64,000 nucleotides of DNA from Symsagittifera roscoffensis (Eukaryota > Xenacoelomorpha > Acoela > Convolutidae), in the NCBI RefSeq assembly GCF_963678635.1, contig NC_087063.1, positions 62,913,290-62,977,289 on the forward strand, read 5' to 3'. The translations under genes were made by a program, and so were the position numbers. Under the pieces are notes generated by a model. That model was not told the DNA's origin, ran no database searches, and worked only from the letters and a program-made list of their open reading frames with translations. Shown piece by piece: positions 19,693 through 32,620 of the stretch; within the stretch, counting starts at the first letter, position 1, and every line of letters starts with the position of its first letter.

Positions 19693-19696
19693 CTGC
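19693..19696. repeat. 3' target-site duplication
   Basis: CTGC directly after the 3' LTR, repeating 6103-6106; the satellite resumes as GTGCCCCCAAAATG. Confidence 0.85.
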
Positions 19697-22600
19697 GTGC
19701 CCCCAAAATGTTTAATTGCGTTATAAGGGGCTTTGTGGAGGATAGTTTGCAATACCGCATTGTATTTAATGCTGTAAAATCATAAGATAACTTGTCATGC
19801 CATTTTGTTTTTAATGCTGTAAATTTGTCATTTGACTTTTCGCCTCCAAAAACTTTAAATGTGTTGGTAGGGGCATAGTTGAAAACAACTTGCAATGCCG
19901 TGTTTTGTTTTAACGTTGTATATTGATCATTTGCCTCCAAAAACAGTTTTGTTAGGAGGGGCTTGGTCGAATATTTAGGTGAGCTGTTGTTGGTTTGTGC
20001 CTCCAAAAACCTTAGTTATGTTGGGAGGGGTGTAGTTAGATGTTTAGCGGAGTTGTTCTTGACTTTGTGCCTCCGATAATTTTCGATGTGTGTGTTAGGA
20101 GAGACTTTGTTGAGGACTAACTGCAATGCCGTATTTCATTTTAATGCTGTAAAAAGATCAATTGCTTTGTGCCTTCAAAAACCAGTTGTGTTAGGATTGG
20201 CGCTTTTGAATGTTGAGTTGAGTTGTTCCTGATTTTTGGCCTCCAAAATTCTAGTTGTGTTAGAATTGATTTAGTGGACAATTTAGGTGAGATGTTTCTG
20301 ACTTTTTGCCTGCACCCAACTTTGATTGGGTTAGGAGGCGCTCAGTTGTGAACAACTTGCAATGCCGTTTTGTTTTTTTTTTTGCTGTAAATTGATAATT
20401 TGACTTTGTGCATCCAAAAATCTTGGTTGTGTATACAGGTATGTAATTAGATGAATAAGTGAGTGGTGCCTGAGTTTGTGCCTCCAAAAACATTAGTTGT
20501 GTTAGGTGGGGCTTATTTGAGGTCAACTAGCATTGCCGTAATTTATTTTTCTGCTATAAATTGATCAGTTGCCTTTGTGCCTCAAAAACAGTAGTTGTGT
20601 CAGACGGAGCTCAGTTAAGGACATTTTGCTGGCCGTTTTTTCTTTTAGTGCTGTAAATTGATAGTTTTCCTTCTTGCCTCCAAAACCCTAGTTGTGTTGG
20701 GAAGATCTGAATTGAGGACAAGGAGGGGCTTTGAGGGGCTTTTACTTGCTTTAGGAGATGTTTAGTGGGTTGTTTACAGGAGTTGTTGTTGATTTGTGGC
20801 TCCAAAAAATCTAGTTGACGAGAAGATGCAAGGCCGTAATTAATTTCAAAGCTACAGTTTGATCATTTGCTTTTTTGCCTTCAAAAACCGTAGTCGTGTT
20901 AGGAGGAGCTGATTTGAGGACCACTTGCAATGCCCTATTTTACATTAATGCTGTAAATTGATCAGTTACCTCCAAAATTATTAGGTTAGGAAGGGCTACA
21001 TGGAATGTTTAGATGAGGTGTTCTTTGTTCTTGACTTTGCGCCTCCAAAAATATTAGTTGTGTTAGAAGGGGCTTAGTTGAGGACGAGATGCAATGTCGC
21101 ATTTAGTTTCCATGCTGTAAATTGACCATTTGCTTTTGTCGAAAACTTCTAGTTGTGTTATGAGGGTCTTAAGGAAGTGTTTAGAGAGCTTTTCTTGACT
21201 TTCTAAACTGTGTTGGAAGGAGTTTGTTGAGGACAACCTGCAATGCCGTTTTGTTTTTAATACTGTAATTTCATCTTTTGACTTTGTGCCTCCAAAATTT
21301 TAGGCGGGACGTAATTGGATGTTTAGGTGAGCTGTTCGTGACTTTGTGCCTATAAAACTCTTATATTAGTTAGGAGCGGCTTAGTCGAGGACAAGTTGCC
21401 ACGCCGTAATTTATTTTATTGCTGTAAACTGATTTTTCGTTTTGGCCTCCAAATCTTTACTTGTGTTAGCAGGGTCTTAATTGAATGTTTAGTGAGCTGT
21501 TCTTGACTTCGTGCCCCCCAAAACTTTAATTGTGTTAGGAGCGGCTTTGTTGAGGACAGTTTGCAATGCTGTATTGTTCTAAAAACTGTTTATTTATCAT
21601 TCAATTTTGTGCCTCCAAAAACCTTCGTTGTTCTTGGAGGGGCGCAGTTGGATGTTTAGTTGAGCTGTTCCTGACTTTGTGCCTCCGGCTTATTTGAGGA
21701 CAAGTTGCAACGCCGTAAATTATTTTTAATGCTGTAAAATAATTTAGTGATCATTTGCGTTTGTGCCTCCAAAACCTTAATTGTGTTAGGAGGGTCTTAA
21801 GGGAATGTTTAGTGAGCTGTTCTTGACTTCGTGCCCCAAAAAAATTTAATTGTGTTAGCAGGGGTTTTTTTGAGGACAGTGTGCAATACCGTATGGTTTT
21901 TAATGCTGTAAAATCATACTTTGACTTTGCGCCTCCAAAAACCTTAGTTGTGTTAGGATTGGCGCAGTTGAATGTATAGGTGAGCTGTACCTGATTTTGT
22001 GCCACCAAAGATTTAGTTGTGTTAGAAGGGGTTTAGTGGAATGTTAGATGTTCCTGACTTGTTAGATGTTCCTGACTTTTTGCTTGCACAAAAGTTTGAT
22101 TGGGTTAGGAGGCGCTTAGTTGTGAACAACTTGCAATGCCATAATTTATTTTTTTGCTGTAAAATGATAATTTGACTTTGTGCACCCAAAAACCTTAGTG
22201 ATGAAGGGAGGTATGTAATTAGATGTATAGGTGAGCTGTCCCTGAACCCAACAAACCTTAGTTGTGTTAGGCAAGGCTTAGTTGAGGTCAACTTGCAATG
22301 CCGTAATTTGTTTCACTGCTATAAAATGATCAGTTGCCTTTGTGCTACCAAAAAGCTTAGTACTGTTAGGAGGCCTATTGTTGAACGTATAGATGAGCTG
22401 TTCCTGACTTCGTGATCTGAAAAACATTAATTGTAATAGGAGGCGCTTCGTTGAGGACCTTTTTAAAACCATAAATTTTTAATAATGTAGTATTATCACT
22501 TGACTCTGTGCCTTCAAAAGTCCTGATTGTGTTATAAGGCGCGTAGTTGGATGGATGTATAGCTGAGCTGTCCTTGACTTTGTGCCTCCAAAAACCTTAG

Positions 22601-23164
22601 TTGCGTTAGGCGGGGCTTAGTTGAGCACAAATTGCGCCGCCGTAATTTTTTTTGCTGTGAACTGGTCAATTGCGTGTGTGCCTCCAAAAACCTTAGTTAT
22701 GTTAGACGGAGCTTAGTTAAGAACAACTTGCCGTTTTTTTTCTTTTAGTGCTGTAAATTGATCACTTCCCTCTAAAAACATTAGTTGTTTTAGGAGTGCT
22801 TTATTGGGTTGTTTATGTGAGCTGTTCTTGATGACTTCATGCCTCCAATAATCTTAGTTTTGTTAGGAGGGGCTTTGTGAGGACGTTTTGCAAAGCCGTA
22901 TTGTTTTTAGCATTGTAAATTTGTCATTTGACCTTGTGTCAACGAAACTCTAATTTGCTTTAGCAGATGTTTAGTGGGTTGCTTACAGGAGTTGTTGTTG
23001 ATTTATGCCTCCAAAAAATGTAGTTGACGACAAGATGCAATGCCGTTTTTAATTTCAAAGCTGCAAATTGATCATTTGCTTTTTTGACTTCAAGAAACAA
23101 TAGTTGTCTTAGGAGGGGCTGATTTGAGGACAACTTGCAAGCCGTGTTTTATGTTAAAGCTGTA

Positions 23165-24990
23165 AATTGATCATTTGCCTCCAAAATCATTAGGTTAGGA
23201 AGGGATACGTGGAATGTTTAGATGAGCTATTCTTTGTTCTTGACTTTGCGTCTCCAAGAACCTTAGTTGTGTTAGGAGGGGCTGATTTGAGGACGAGATG
23301 CAATACCGTGTTTATTTTCAATGCTGAAATTGACCATTTGCCTTTGTTGAAAATTTCTAGAAGTTTCATGAGGGTCTTCGGGAGTTGTTTGGTGAGCTGT
23401 TCTCACTTTCGTGCTTCCAAAAACCTCAATTGTGTTGGTAGGGCTTTTGTTGAGGACAACTTGCAATGCCGTTTTTTATATTTATGCTGTAAATTGATCA
23501 TTGGCCTTTGTGCCTTCAAAAACCCTAGTTGTCTTGGGAGGGGCTGATTTGAAGACAACTTGCATAGCCGTGTTTTATAATTAGGCTTTAAATTGATTAT
23601 TTGCCTTTGTGCCTTCAGAAACCCTCCTTGTCTTAGGAGGGGCTGATTTGAGGACAATATGCAGTGCCGTATTTTATATTAATGCTGTAAATTGATCATT
23701 TGTGTTTAGATGAGCTGTTCTTTTTTCTTGACTTTGCGTCTCCAAAAACCTTCGTTTTGTTAGGAGGGGCTGATTTGAGGACGAGATGCAATACCGTGTT
23801 TATTTTCAATGCTGAAATTGACCATTTGCCTTTGTTGAAAACTTCTAAAGTTTTATGAGGGTCTTAGGGAGTTGTTTGGTGAGCTGTTCTCACTTTCGTG
23901 CTTCCAAAAACCTCAATTGTGTTGGTAGGGCTTTTGATGAGGACAACTTGCAATGCCGTTTTTTATATTTATGCTGTAAATTGATCATTTGCCTTTGTGC
24001 CTTCAAAAACCCTAGTTGTATTGGGAGGGGCTGATTTGAAGACAACTTGCATAGCCGTATTTTATAATTACGCTTTAAATTGATTAATTGCCTTGGTGTC
24101 TTCAGAAACCCTCCTTGTCTTAGGAGGGGCTGATTTGAGGACAATTTGCAATGCCGTATTTTGTATTTAGGCTGTAAATTGATCATTTGCCTCCAAAATA
24201 ATTAGGTTAGGAAGGGATACGTGGAATGTTTAGATGAGCTGTTCTTTGTTCTTGACTTTGCGTCTCCAAAAACCTTAGTTGTGTTAGGAGGGGCTGATTT
24301 GAGGACGAGATGCAATACCGTGTTTATTTTCATTGCTGAAATTGACCATTTGCCTTTGTTGAAAACTTCTAGAAGTTTTATGAGGGCCTTAGGGAGTTGT
24401 TTGGTGAGCTGTTCTCACTTTCGTGCTTCCAAAAACCTCAATTGTGTTGGTAGGGCCTTTGTTGAGGACAACTTGCAATGCCGTTTTTTATATTTATGCT
24501 GTAAATTGATCATTTGCCTTTGTGCCTTCAAAAACCCTAGTTGTATTGGGAGGGGCTGATTTGAAGACAACTTGCACAGCCGTATTTTATAATTACGCTT
24601 TCAATTGATTATTTGCCTTGGTGCCTTCAGAAACCCTCCTTGTCTTAGGAGGGGCTGACTTGAGGACAATTTGCAATGCTGTATTTTATGTTAATGCTGT
24701 AAATTGATCATTTGCCTCCAAAATCATCAGTTTAGGAAGGGATATGTGGATTGTTTAGATGAGATGTTCTTTGGTCTTGACTTTGCGTCTCCAAACACCT
24801 TAGTTGTGTTAGGAGGGGCTGATTTGAGGACGAGAAGCAATACCGTGTTTATTTTCAATGCTGAAATTGACCATTTGCTGTTGTTGAAAATTTCTAGAAG
24901 TGTTAAGAGGCTCTAGGGAATTGTTTGGTGTGCTGCTCTCACTTTCGTGCTTCCAAAAACCTTAATTATGTTGGTAGGGCTTTTGTTGAG
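23165..24990. repeat. About 1,012-bp higher-order repeat within the satellite
   Basis: The segment beginning GGAATGTTTAGATGAGC near 23209 recurs near 24221 (offset about 1,012) with few differences, and a diverged third start is seen near 24745. Each unit holds several A/B-type modules, so groups of modules, not only single modules, have been copied. Confidence 0.75.
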
Positions 24991-27900
24991 GACTACGTGG
25001 AATGTTTCGATGAGCTGTTCTTTGTTCTTAACTTTGCGCCTCCAAAAATCGTAAGTGTGTTAGAAGGGGCTTAGTTGAGGACGAGTTGCAATGCCATGTT
25101 TTTTTTTCAATGCTGTAATTTGACCATTTGCTTTTGTCGAAAACTTCTAGATGTGTTAGGAGGGTCTTAGGGAATTGTTTAGTTGTTGTCACTTTCTTGT
25201 TTCCAAAAACCTTAATTGTGTTGGTAGGGCTTTTGTTGAGGACAACTTGTAATGCCGTATTTTATATTTATGCTGTAAATTGATCATTTGCCTTTGTGCC
25301 TTCAAAAACCCTAGTTGTCTTGGGAGGGACTGATTTGAGGACAACTTACAATGTCATATTTTATATTAATGCTGTAAATTGATCATTTGCTCCAAAATCA
25401 TTAGGTTAGGAAAGGCTACGTGGAATTTTAAGATGAGCTCAATTGTGTTAGGAGGTGCTTAGTTGAGGACGAGATGCCATTCCGTGTTTGTTTTCAATGC
25501 TGTAAATTGACCATTCGCCCTTATCAAAAACTTCTAGTAGTGTTAGGAGGGTCTTAGGGAATTGTTTAGATTGCTGTTCTCACTTCTTTGCTTCCAAAAA
25601 CTTTAATTGGGTGGGTAGGGCTTTTGTAGAGGACAACTTGCTTCGCTGAATTCTTTTTATTACTGTAAATTCATCGTTCGACTTTGTGCCTCCTAAACCT
25701 TAGTTGTCTTAGGCATGTGTAGTTGGATGTTTAGGTGAACTGTTCCTGGCTTTGTGCCTCGAAAAATTTTACTTGTAATAGGAGAGGCTTACTGGAATAT
25801 TTAGCTGAGCTGTTTTTTACTTTGTACCTCCAAAAACCTTATTTGTATTAGGAGAGGCTCAGTGGGTTCTGTACGAGAGCTGTTCTTGACTTCGTGTCTC
25901 GACGAACTCCAATTTTCGATAGGGTTTCACTGTTGAGGACAACTTGCAATGCCGTATCGTTCTTAAAACTGTTAGTAGGGTCTTTGTCTTTGTCGGGGAC
26001 CACTTGGTATACCTTTTGATTTTTTTCTGTATTTTATTAATTGATAATGCGCCTACAAAAACCTTACTCGTGTTAGAAGAGGCTGAATGAGTTGTTTGCG
26101 TGAGCTGGTCTTCACATCGTGCCTCCAAAATTTTTTAATTTGTTAGGAGAGTCTTTGTTGGAATAAATTGCATTGATGAAAAACTTTTAAAACTGTATAC
26201 TTATCAATTGAATTTGTGCCTCCAAATCTCTTATTCGCGTTAGGAGAAGTTTAGTGGGTTGTTTACGTGAGTTGTTGTTTGCCTTGTGCCGCCAAAAATC
26301 TAAAGTGTCTTAAGATGGGCTTAGTTGAGGAGGACAACACGCAAGGTTGTACTTAATTTCGATGTTGTAAATTGACCATTTGCCTTTGTGCTTCCCTCAA
26401 AAACATTAGTGGTGTTAGGAGGTGCTTTGTCGAGGACAACTAGCTTTGCCGTTTTTTGATTTAATGCTGTAAATTGGTCATTTGCCTTCGTGCCGTCAAA
26501 ATCATTTGCCTCCAAAATCATTAGTTGTGTTAGGAGGGGTTTAGTGAAATGTATAGGTGAGCTGCTATTTGTTCTTGACCTTCTGCCTCCAAAAATCTTA
26601 GTTGGTTTGGAGGGCCAACTTGCAACTCAGTATATTTTTTGCTGTAAATTGATCATTTGCATTTGAACCTCAGAAAATTTTAGTTAGGTTTGGAAGGACT
26701 TAAAGGAACGTTTAATGAGTTGCTCGTCACTTCGTGCCCCCAAAAACCAGATGTTAGGAGGGACTTTGTTGAGGACATCATGCAATGTCGTAATTAATTT
26801 CAATGCTGTAAATTGACCATTCAAACTTGTGCCTTCAAAAACCTTAGTTGCGTTAGGTGGCTTTGTTGAGGACAACTAATTGATCATTTGCATTCATGCC
26901 TGCAAAAACCTTAGTTGTGTTAGCAGGGGGGTAGTTGGATGTTTAGATGAGCTGTTCCTGACTTTATGCCTCCACAATTCTTAGTTGTTAGGAGGGGTTT
27001 ATTTGAGGAAAACTTGCATGCCTTAATTTTCATTCAAATTTATCATTTGCATATGTGCCTCCAAGAACCTCAGAAGTGTTAGGAGGGCTTAACTGAATCA
27101 TAATTGAGCTACTCTTGAGTTTGCCACCAAAAACGTTAATTTTGGCTGCAATGCTTTTGTTGAGGACAACTTACAATTCCATTTTGAAACTGTAAATTCA
27201 TCATTTGACTTCGCGCTTCCAAAATCCTAAGTTGTGTTAGGTGATCCGTAATGGATATTTAGGTGATCTGTTCGTATTTTAAGCCCCCCAACGTTTGTTG
27301 TGTTGGATTGGGCTTGCAATGCAGTATTTTAGTTTAATGCTGTAAGCTGAACTTTTGCCTTAGTGTCTCCAAAAACCTTAGATGTGTTGGGAGTGGTCTA
27401 GTGGAATGTTTAGGTGAGTTGGACTTGATGTGGTGCCTCCATAAACTTTAATTGTGTTAGAAGGGACTTTGTCGAGCACAATTTGCAAAACAGTTTTGTT
27501 TTTAACAATTTAATATTATCATTTGACTTTTTGCCTCCAAAAACCTTAATCGTGTAGAGGGGCTTAGTTGACTGTTTAGTGAGTTGTTCTTGACTTCGTG
27601 CCTGCAAAAACTTTAATTGTGTTAGAAGGAGCTTTGTTGAGCACAATTTGCAATGCCGTTGTGTTTTTAAAATTGTAAAAAAAACCTCAGTTGTGTTTGG
27701 CGGGATTTCGTTGGTGGTTTGAGTGAGATGTTCGTAATTTTGTGCCCCTAAAACCTTACTTTTGTTAGTAGGGGCTTAGTTCGGGACAACTTTCAATGCC
27801 GTATTTTATTTTATTGCTGTAAGTTTATCATTTGACGATGTGCCTCCAAAACTTTATTTGTGTTAGGCGGGGCTTAGTTGAGGACAACTTGCAAGGTCGT

Positions 27901-30579
27901 GTATTTTGTTTTGCTGTAAATTGATCATTTGCCTCCAAAAACATAAATTGTGTTAGAAGGGGCTTGGTGGAATGTCTAGGTGAGCTGTTCTTGACTTCGG
28001 TCCTTCAGAAACCTTGGTTGTGAAAAGGGGGATTAGTTGCGGACATCTTGCTTTCGCGTTAGGAGAGGCTCAATTGAGAAATAATTGCCTTTTTTTTATC
28101 TTGATCTTTTCTTGATTTACTGCCTCAGAAAACCTTAGCTAAGTTAGGAGGGGCTATGTTGCAATACCGTTATTTTTGTTGAGGAAAACTTGCAATGTCG
28201 TATTGTTTTTCAATCTGTAAATGTATCATTGACTTTATGTCTTCCAAACCTTAGCTGTGTTAGGAGGGGCTGTGTTAAGAGGAAATGTTGCAATGCCGTA
28301 TTGATTTCAAACTGTAAGTCCATCATTTGACTTTGCGCCTCCAAAAACCTTATTTGTGTTAAGAGAAAATTGTTGAGGACAACTTGCCATGCCGTATTGT
28401 TTTTAATGCTATAAACTGATCATTTGCCTTGTGCCTCAAAATCTTTTAGTTGTTTTAGTTGGGGCTTAGTGGAAGATTCAGCTGAGATTTTCTTCAGTTC
28501 GTGCCTTCAAAAACCTTAATTGTGTTGGGAGGAACTTTGTTGAGGACAACTTGCAACACCGTATTGGTTTCATTACTGTAGTACCATCATTCGACTTTGT
28601 GCCTCCAGAAGTCTTACTTGTGTTAGGAGGCGCGTAGTTGGACGAATATGTGAGCTCCTCTGACTCCTTGCCTCCAAAAACTTCAGCTGTGTTGGGCGAG
28701 GCTTAGTTGAGGACAACTTGGATTGTCATTTTTAATTCTACCTCTATTCATACATCATTTGCCTCTGTGCCTTTAAAAACATTATCTCTGTTAGGAGGGG
28801 TGCCGTTGGATGTTTAGCCGAGCTGTTACTGACATTAGGCCTCCAAAAAACGTTAGTTAATTTAGGAGGGGTGCATTTAGATATTTAGGTGAGCTGTTCC
28901 TGATTTCGTGCATCCAAAAATCTTAATTTTATTAAGAGGGTTTGGTTGAGGGCAACTTGCTATGTCGTATTGTTTTTAATACTATTAAGTGATCAATTGC
29001 CTTTGTGCCTCCAAAATTCTAAGTTGTGTTAGTAGGGGCTGAGTGGAATGTTCAGTTGAGATGTTCTTGTTTTGGTGCCTCGAAAAACTTTAATTTTGCT
29101 AAGAGGGATTTGTTAAGAGCAACTTGCCATGCCGTTTTGTTTTTAAAACTGTAAGTTCATCGTTTGAATTTGTGCTCCAAAAACCTTAGTTGTGTTAGGA
29201 CGGGCTTAGTGGACTGTTTAGATGAGCTGTTCTTGACTTTGTGCCTCAAAACCCTGAACTGTATTAGAAGGAATGCGTTGAGGACAACCTGCAATGCCGT
29301 TTTGTTTTTATTACTGTAATTTTATCATTTGACTTTGTGCCTCCAAAAACTTTAGTTGTGTTAGGAGGGGCGCCGTTAGATGTTTAGGCGAGCTGATACT
29401 GACATTGGACCTCCAAAAAAACTTAGTTTTTTTAGGAGGGGCCCATTTAGATGGTTAGTTGAGCTGTTGCTGATTTTTTGCCTCCAAAAACTTTACTTGT
29501 GTCAGGTGAGGCTTAGTTGTGGACAATTTGCAATGCTGTGATCTTTTTTTAAGCTGTAAAATGATCATTTGCCTTTGTGCCTCCAAAAATTTTAGTTGTT
29601 TTAGTTGGGGCTGATTGGAAGATTTAGCTGAGCTCTTCTTGAGTTCGTGCCTCCAAAAATCTTAATTGGGTTGGGAGGAACTTTGTTGAGGACAAATTGC
29701 AACGACGCATAGGTTTTAATACTGTAGTATCATCAATCGACTTTGTTCCTTCAGAAGTCTTAGCTGTGTTAGGAGGCGCGTAGTTGGATGTATAGGTGCG
29801 CTCTCCTGGCTTTTTGCCTCCAGAAACTTCAGTTGTGTTAGTGGGACTTAGATGAGGACAACTTGTGATGCCGCTTTTAACTCTTATGCATTAAATTTAT
29901 CTCTGCCTTTGTGCCTACAAAAATGTTATTTTTGTTAGGCTGAGCTTAGTTGAGGACAACTTGCATTGTCGTATTTTATTCTACGTCTGTAGGTAGATCA
30001 TTTTTCTCTGTGCCTCCAAAAACTTTAGCTATGTTAGGAGGGGCATGTGGAATGTTGAGTTGAGCTGTTATTAACTTCATGTCATCAAAAACTTTAGTTA
30101 GGATGGGCTTTGTTGAGGACAACTTGCAATGCTGTATTGTTTTTAAAAGTGTAATTTTATCATTTGACTTTCAGCCACCAAGTTTTTTATTTGCCATTGG
30201 AGATGTTTATTGGATTGTTTAAGTGGGTTTTCGTTGACTTGTTGCCTTCAAAATCCTTAATTGTGTGAGAAGCGGCTAAGTTGAGGAGAACTTGCAACGC
30301 CGTATTTATTTTTAAGGCTGTAAATTGATCATTTGAGTTGTGCCTCCAGAAAACTTAAGTCGTGTTAGGAGGGGCTTAGGTGAACTGTTCTCGACTTCGT
30401 ATCTCCCAAATTTTAGTTGTATTAGGATGGGATTTGTTGAAGACAAATTGCAATGTCGTATAGTTTTTTTATTACTGCAAATTTATCATTTGACCTTGTG
30501 CTCACAAAAACCTAACTTTTATTCGGAGGGTTTTGGTGAGCTATCTATCCTTCTATCTACCCAAGTTGTTATTTATCCT

Positions 30580-30970
30580 CAGGCTGGCAAAGCAGGGGAT
30601 CGCAAGGCAAAACAAGGTAGCGTAGGGCACGGAGTGACAAAGCAAATCAGGGCAGTGCAAATCAAGGCATGGAAGGGCAGGGCAAAGCAAGGCAAGTGGG
30701 CAGCGCAAAGCAGGGCATGGCATTACAAAGCAAGGTAGGCAGCGCAAAGCCAGGTAAGGCAAGCGAGAAAGCAATGCAGGGCAGCGTTACACTAATCGGT
30801 GCGAGGCAAAGCAGACAGATCGAAGCAAGATAGGCCAAAGCAAGGCAAGCAGGGCAAGCAGGGCAAAGAGAGGCAGAGCATAGCAAAGAAAGGCATGGTA
30901 GGTCAATACAAAGTTGGGAAGGCAAATCAGGACACGGAATGGCCGAGCATCGCACGACAGGCAGCTTAAA
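30580..30970. repeat. GGCAA/AAGCA low-complexity block, copy 1
   Basis: About 390 bp of a degenerate 5-bp pattern (GGCAA, AGGCA, AAGCA, GGGCA), richer in G+C than its surroundings. Minus-strand ORFs here (LPCLALPC-like) are a by-product of the pattern. A second copy lies at 40990-41390. Confidence 0.85.
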
Positions 30971-31392
30971 GAGAAGTAAAGCAATGTAGACCTTTTTAGT
31001 TTATATCTAATTTCGAAAATACCCAAGAGTTTTTTTAAAGACAAATTGGTTTAGCACAATTATAAAAAGTAAAATTTAAGTAACTAAGTTTTTGTATCTA
31101 CATTTTTGTATCTACTCTTTTCATTAAAAAAAAAACGTTCAAAAAATTTTCGGAAAAAATAATGGATTAATGTAATGGAATATATGTACCGACAGAGTTT
31201 TACATGTCAAATTGAACTGAGTGCTGCAATGATCGGAGAGTCTATTATTTGTAATCAATTTTTTACCGAATTGATGACTCGTGTCTTCAATAGTCATCAG
31301 TAAGTCTCATTTTCATTATCAAAACTTACTCGATAAACTTATACTTACCGAAGAAAAAATTTCCAAATAAGGCGGAGAAGGATTATACTTAG
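30971..31392. other. AT-rich spacer, copy 1
   Basis: Non-repetitive AT-rich sequence (runs of A/T such as AAAAAACGTTCAAAAAATTTT). Repeated with few changes at about 41391-41790. I see no gene. Confidence 0.6.
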
Positions 31393-31641
31393 TTGATTGA
31401 AACTTGTGTTATAGGTCTTTCCTGGATAGAAGAGTCTATTGGCATTGCAAAACTTATTTTCTCTAATGAAAATGCAGCACTTAAACGAAGGCTTCAAAAA
31501 ACTGGGAGGCTCTGCAAGAAAACTAGCTATTCAATTACTACATGCCATACTCTAACAAAAGAATTACTGAAACAGTTTTCCGAGCAGATAAAAAATCGGA
31601 AGAAACCATATAATCAAATAATTTTATCAACGAAACGCTAA
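31393..31641 (+). pseudogene. ORF fragment preceding a 45-bp repeat block, copy 1
   Basis: Open for about 80 codons: GLSWIEESIGIAKLIFSNEN, then YSITTCHTLTKELLKQFSEQ, then IKNRKKPYNQ running into the first 45-bp units. The related copy at about 41800-42274 is interrupted by about 255 extra bases between GGCCTTGCAAG and AAAACTACC, so one copy carries an insertion or the other a deletion. No family is recognised. Its position before the repeats, with a Helitron remnant after the larger array, makes it a candidate N-terminal piece of the same old gene. Confidence 0.4.
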
Positions 31642-32620
31642 TGATAAAATTGTTTATCAAAAAAAAACTATCAACAAAACGGTAAAGTTAGAATTGAGTA
31701 TCAAACAAATTATAAAAAACTAAACAAAAAATAGAAATCAGTATCAAAAAATAACCATCAACCTAACGGCATTGATAGAAATGAGTATCAAAAAAATGGC
31801 TATCAACAAAACGCGAAAGATAGAATTGAGTATCAAACAGATTATAACAACGAAACGAAAAAAAATGAATTCAGAATCAAAAAGAATACTATCAATAAAA
31901 TGCTAATGACAGAAATGAATATCAAAAAGGTTAGTATCAACAAAACGCTAATGATAGAAAGGGGTATCAAAAAGAATACTACCAATAAAACGCTAATGAC
32001 AAAAATGCGTATCAAAGAAAAACTACCATCAACAAAGCGCTAGTGATGGAAATGAGTACCAAAAAGAATAGTATCAACAAAACGCTAAAGATAGAAATTA
32101 GTATCAACAAGAATACTCTCAACAAAACGCTACTGACAAAAATGAGTATCAAAAAAAAACGACTATCAACAAAACGCCAAAGATAGAATTGAGTATCAAA
32201 CAGATTATGAAAACGAAACGAAAAAGGTAGAAAGAATTCAGTATCAAAAAGAATTTATCAAGAAAACGCTAATGATAGAATTGAGTATCAAACAGATTAC
32301 AAAAACAAAATGAAAAAGATAGAAATTGGTATCAAAAAGGTTAACATCAACATAATGGTATTGATAGAAGTGAGTATAAAAAAGATTAGTATAAAACGCT
32401 AATGACAGAAATGAGTTTCAAAAAGATTACTATCAACAAAACGCTACTGACAGAAATGAGTATCAAAAAAGTTACTATCAACAAAACGCTAATGACAGAA
32501 ATGAATATCAAGAAAAAAAAATCAGTATCAAAAAGAATTTTATCAACAACACGCTAATGATAGAATTGAGTATCAAACAGATTACAAAAACAAAACGAAA
32601 AAGATAGAAATTGGTATCAA
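31642..32620 (+). repeat. 45-bp repeat block 1
   Basis: Degenerate units of about 45 bp built on TATCAACAAAACGCTAATGA followed by CAGAAATGAGTATCAAAAAG. Ends abruptly at ATCAAACGTTCGGCCTCTCA, where satellite modules resume. Confidence 0.9.

Larger units (their letters stand above)
19693..30555. repeat. Two-module satellite field, continuation
   Basis: The same A/B modules as left of the retroelement, in the same orientation and continuing its phase, which shows that the field was one array before insertion. Modules are degenerate and many are truncated or merged, with abundant small indels. It contains a more homogeneous higher-order block near 23.2-25.0 kb. Near the right edge the array ends at a TATCTATCC-containing junction before a GGCAA-type block. 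The short ORFs on both strands shift frame from module to module, and I do not call any of them genes. Confidence 0.9.

Noticed and set aside
30553-30955. Minus-strand LPCLALPC-type ORFs that look like cysteine-rich peptides
   Set aside because: Direct product of the GGCAA-type pentamer pattern in all frames.
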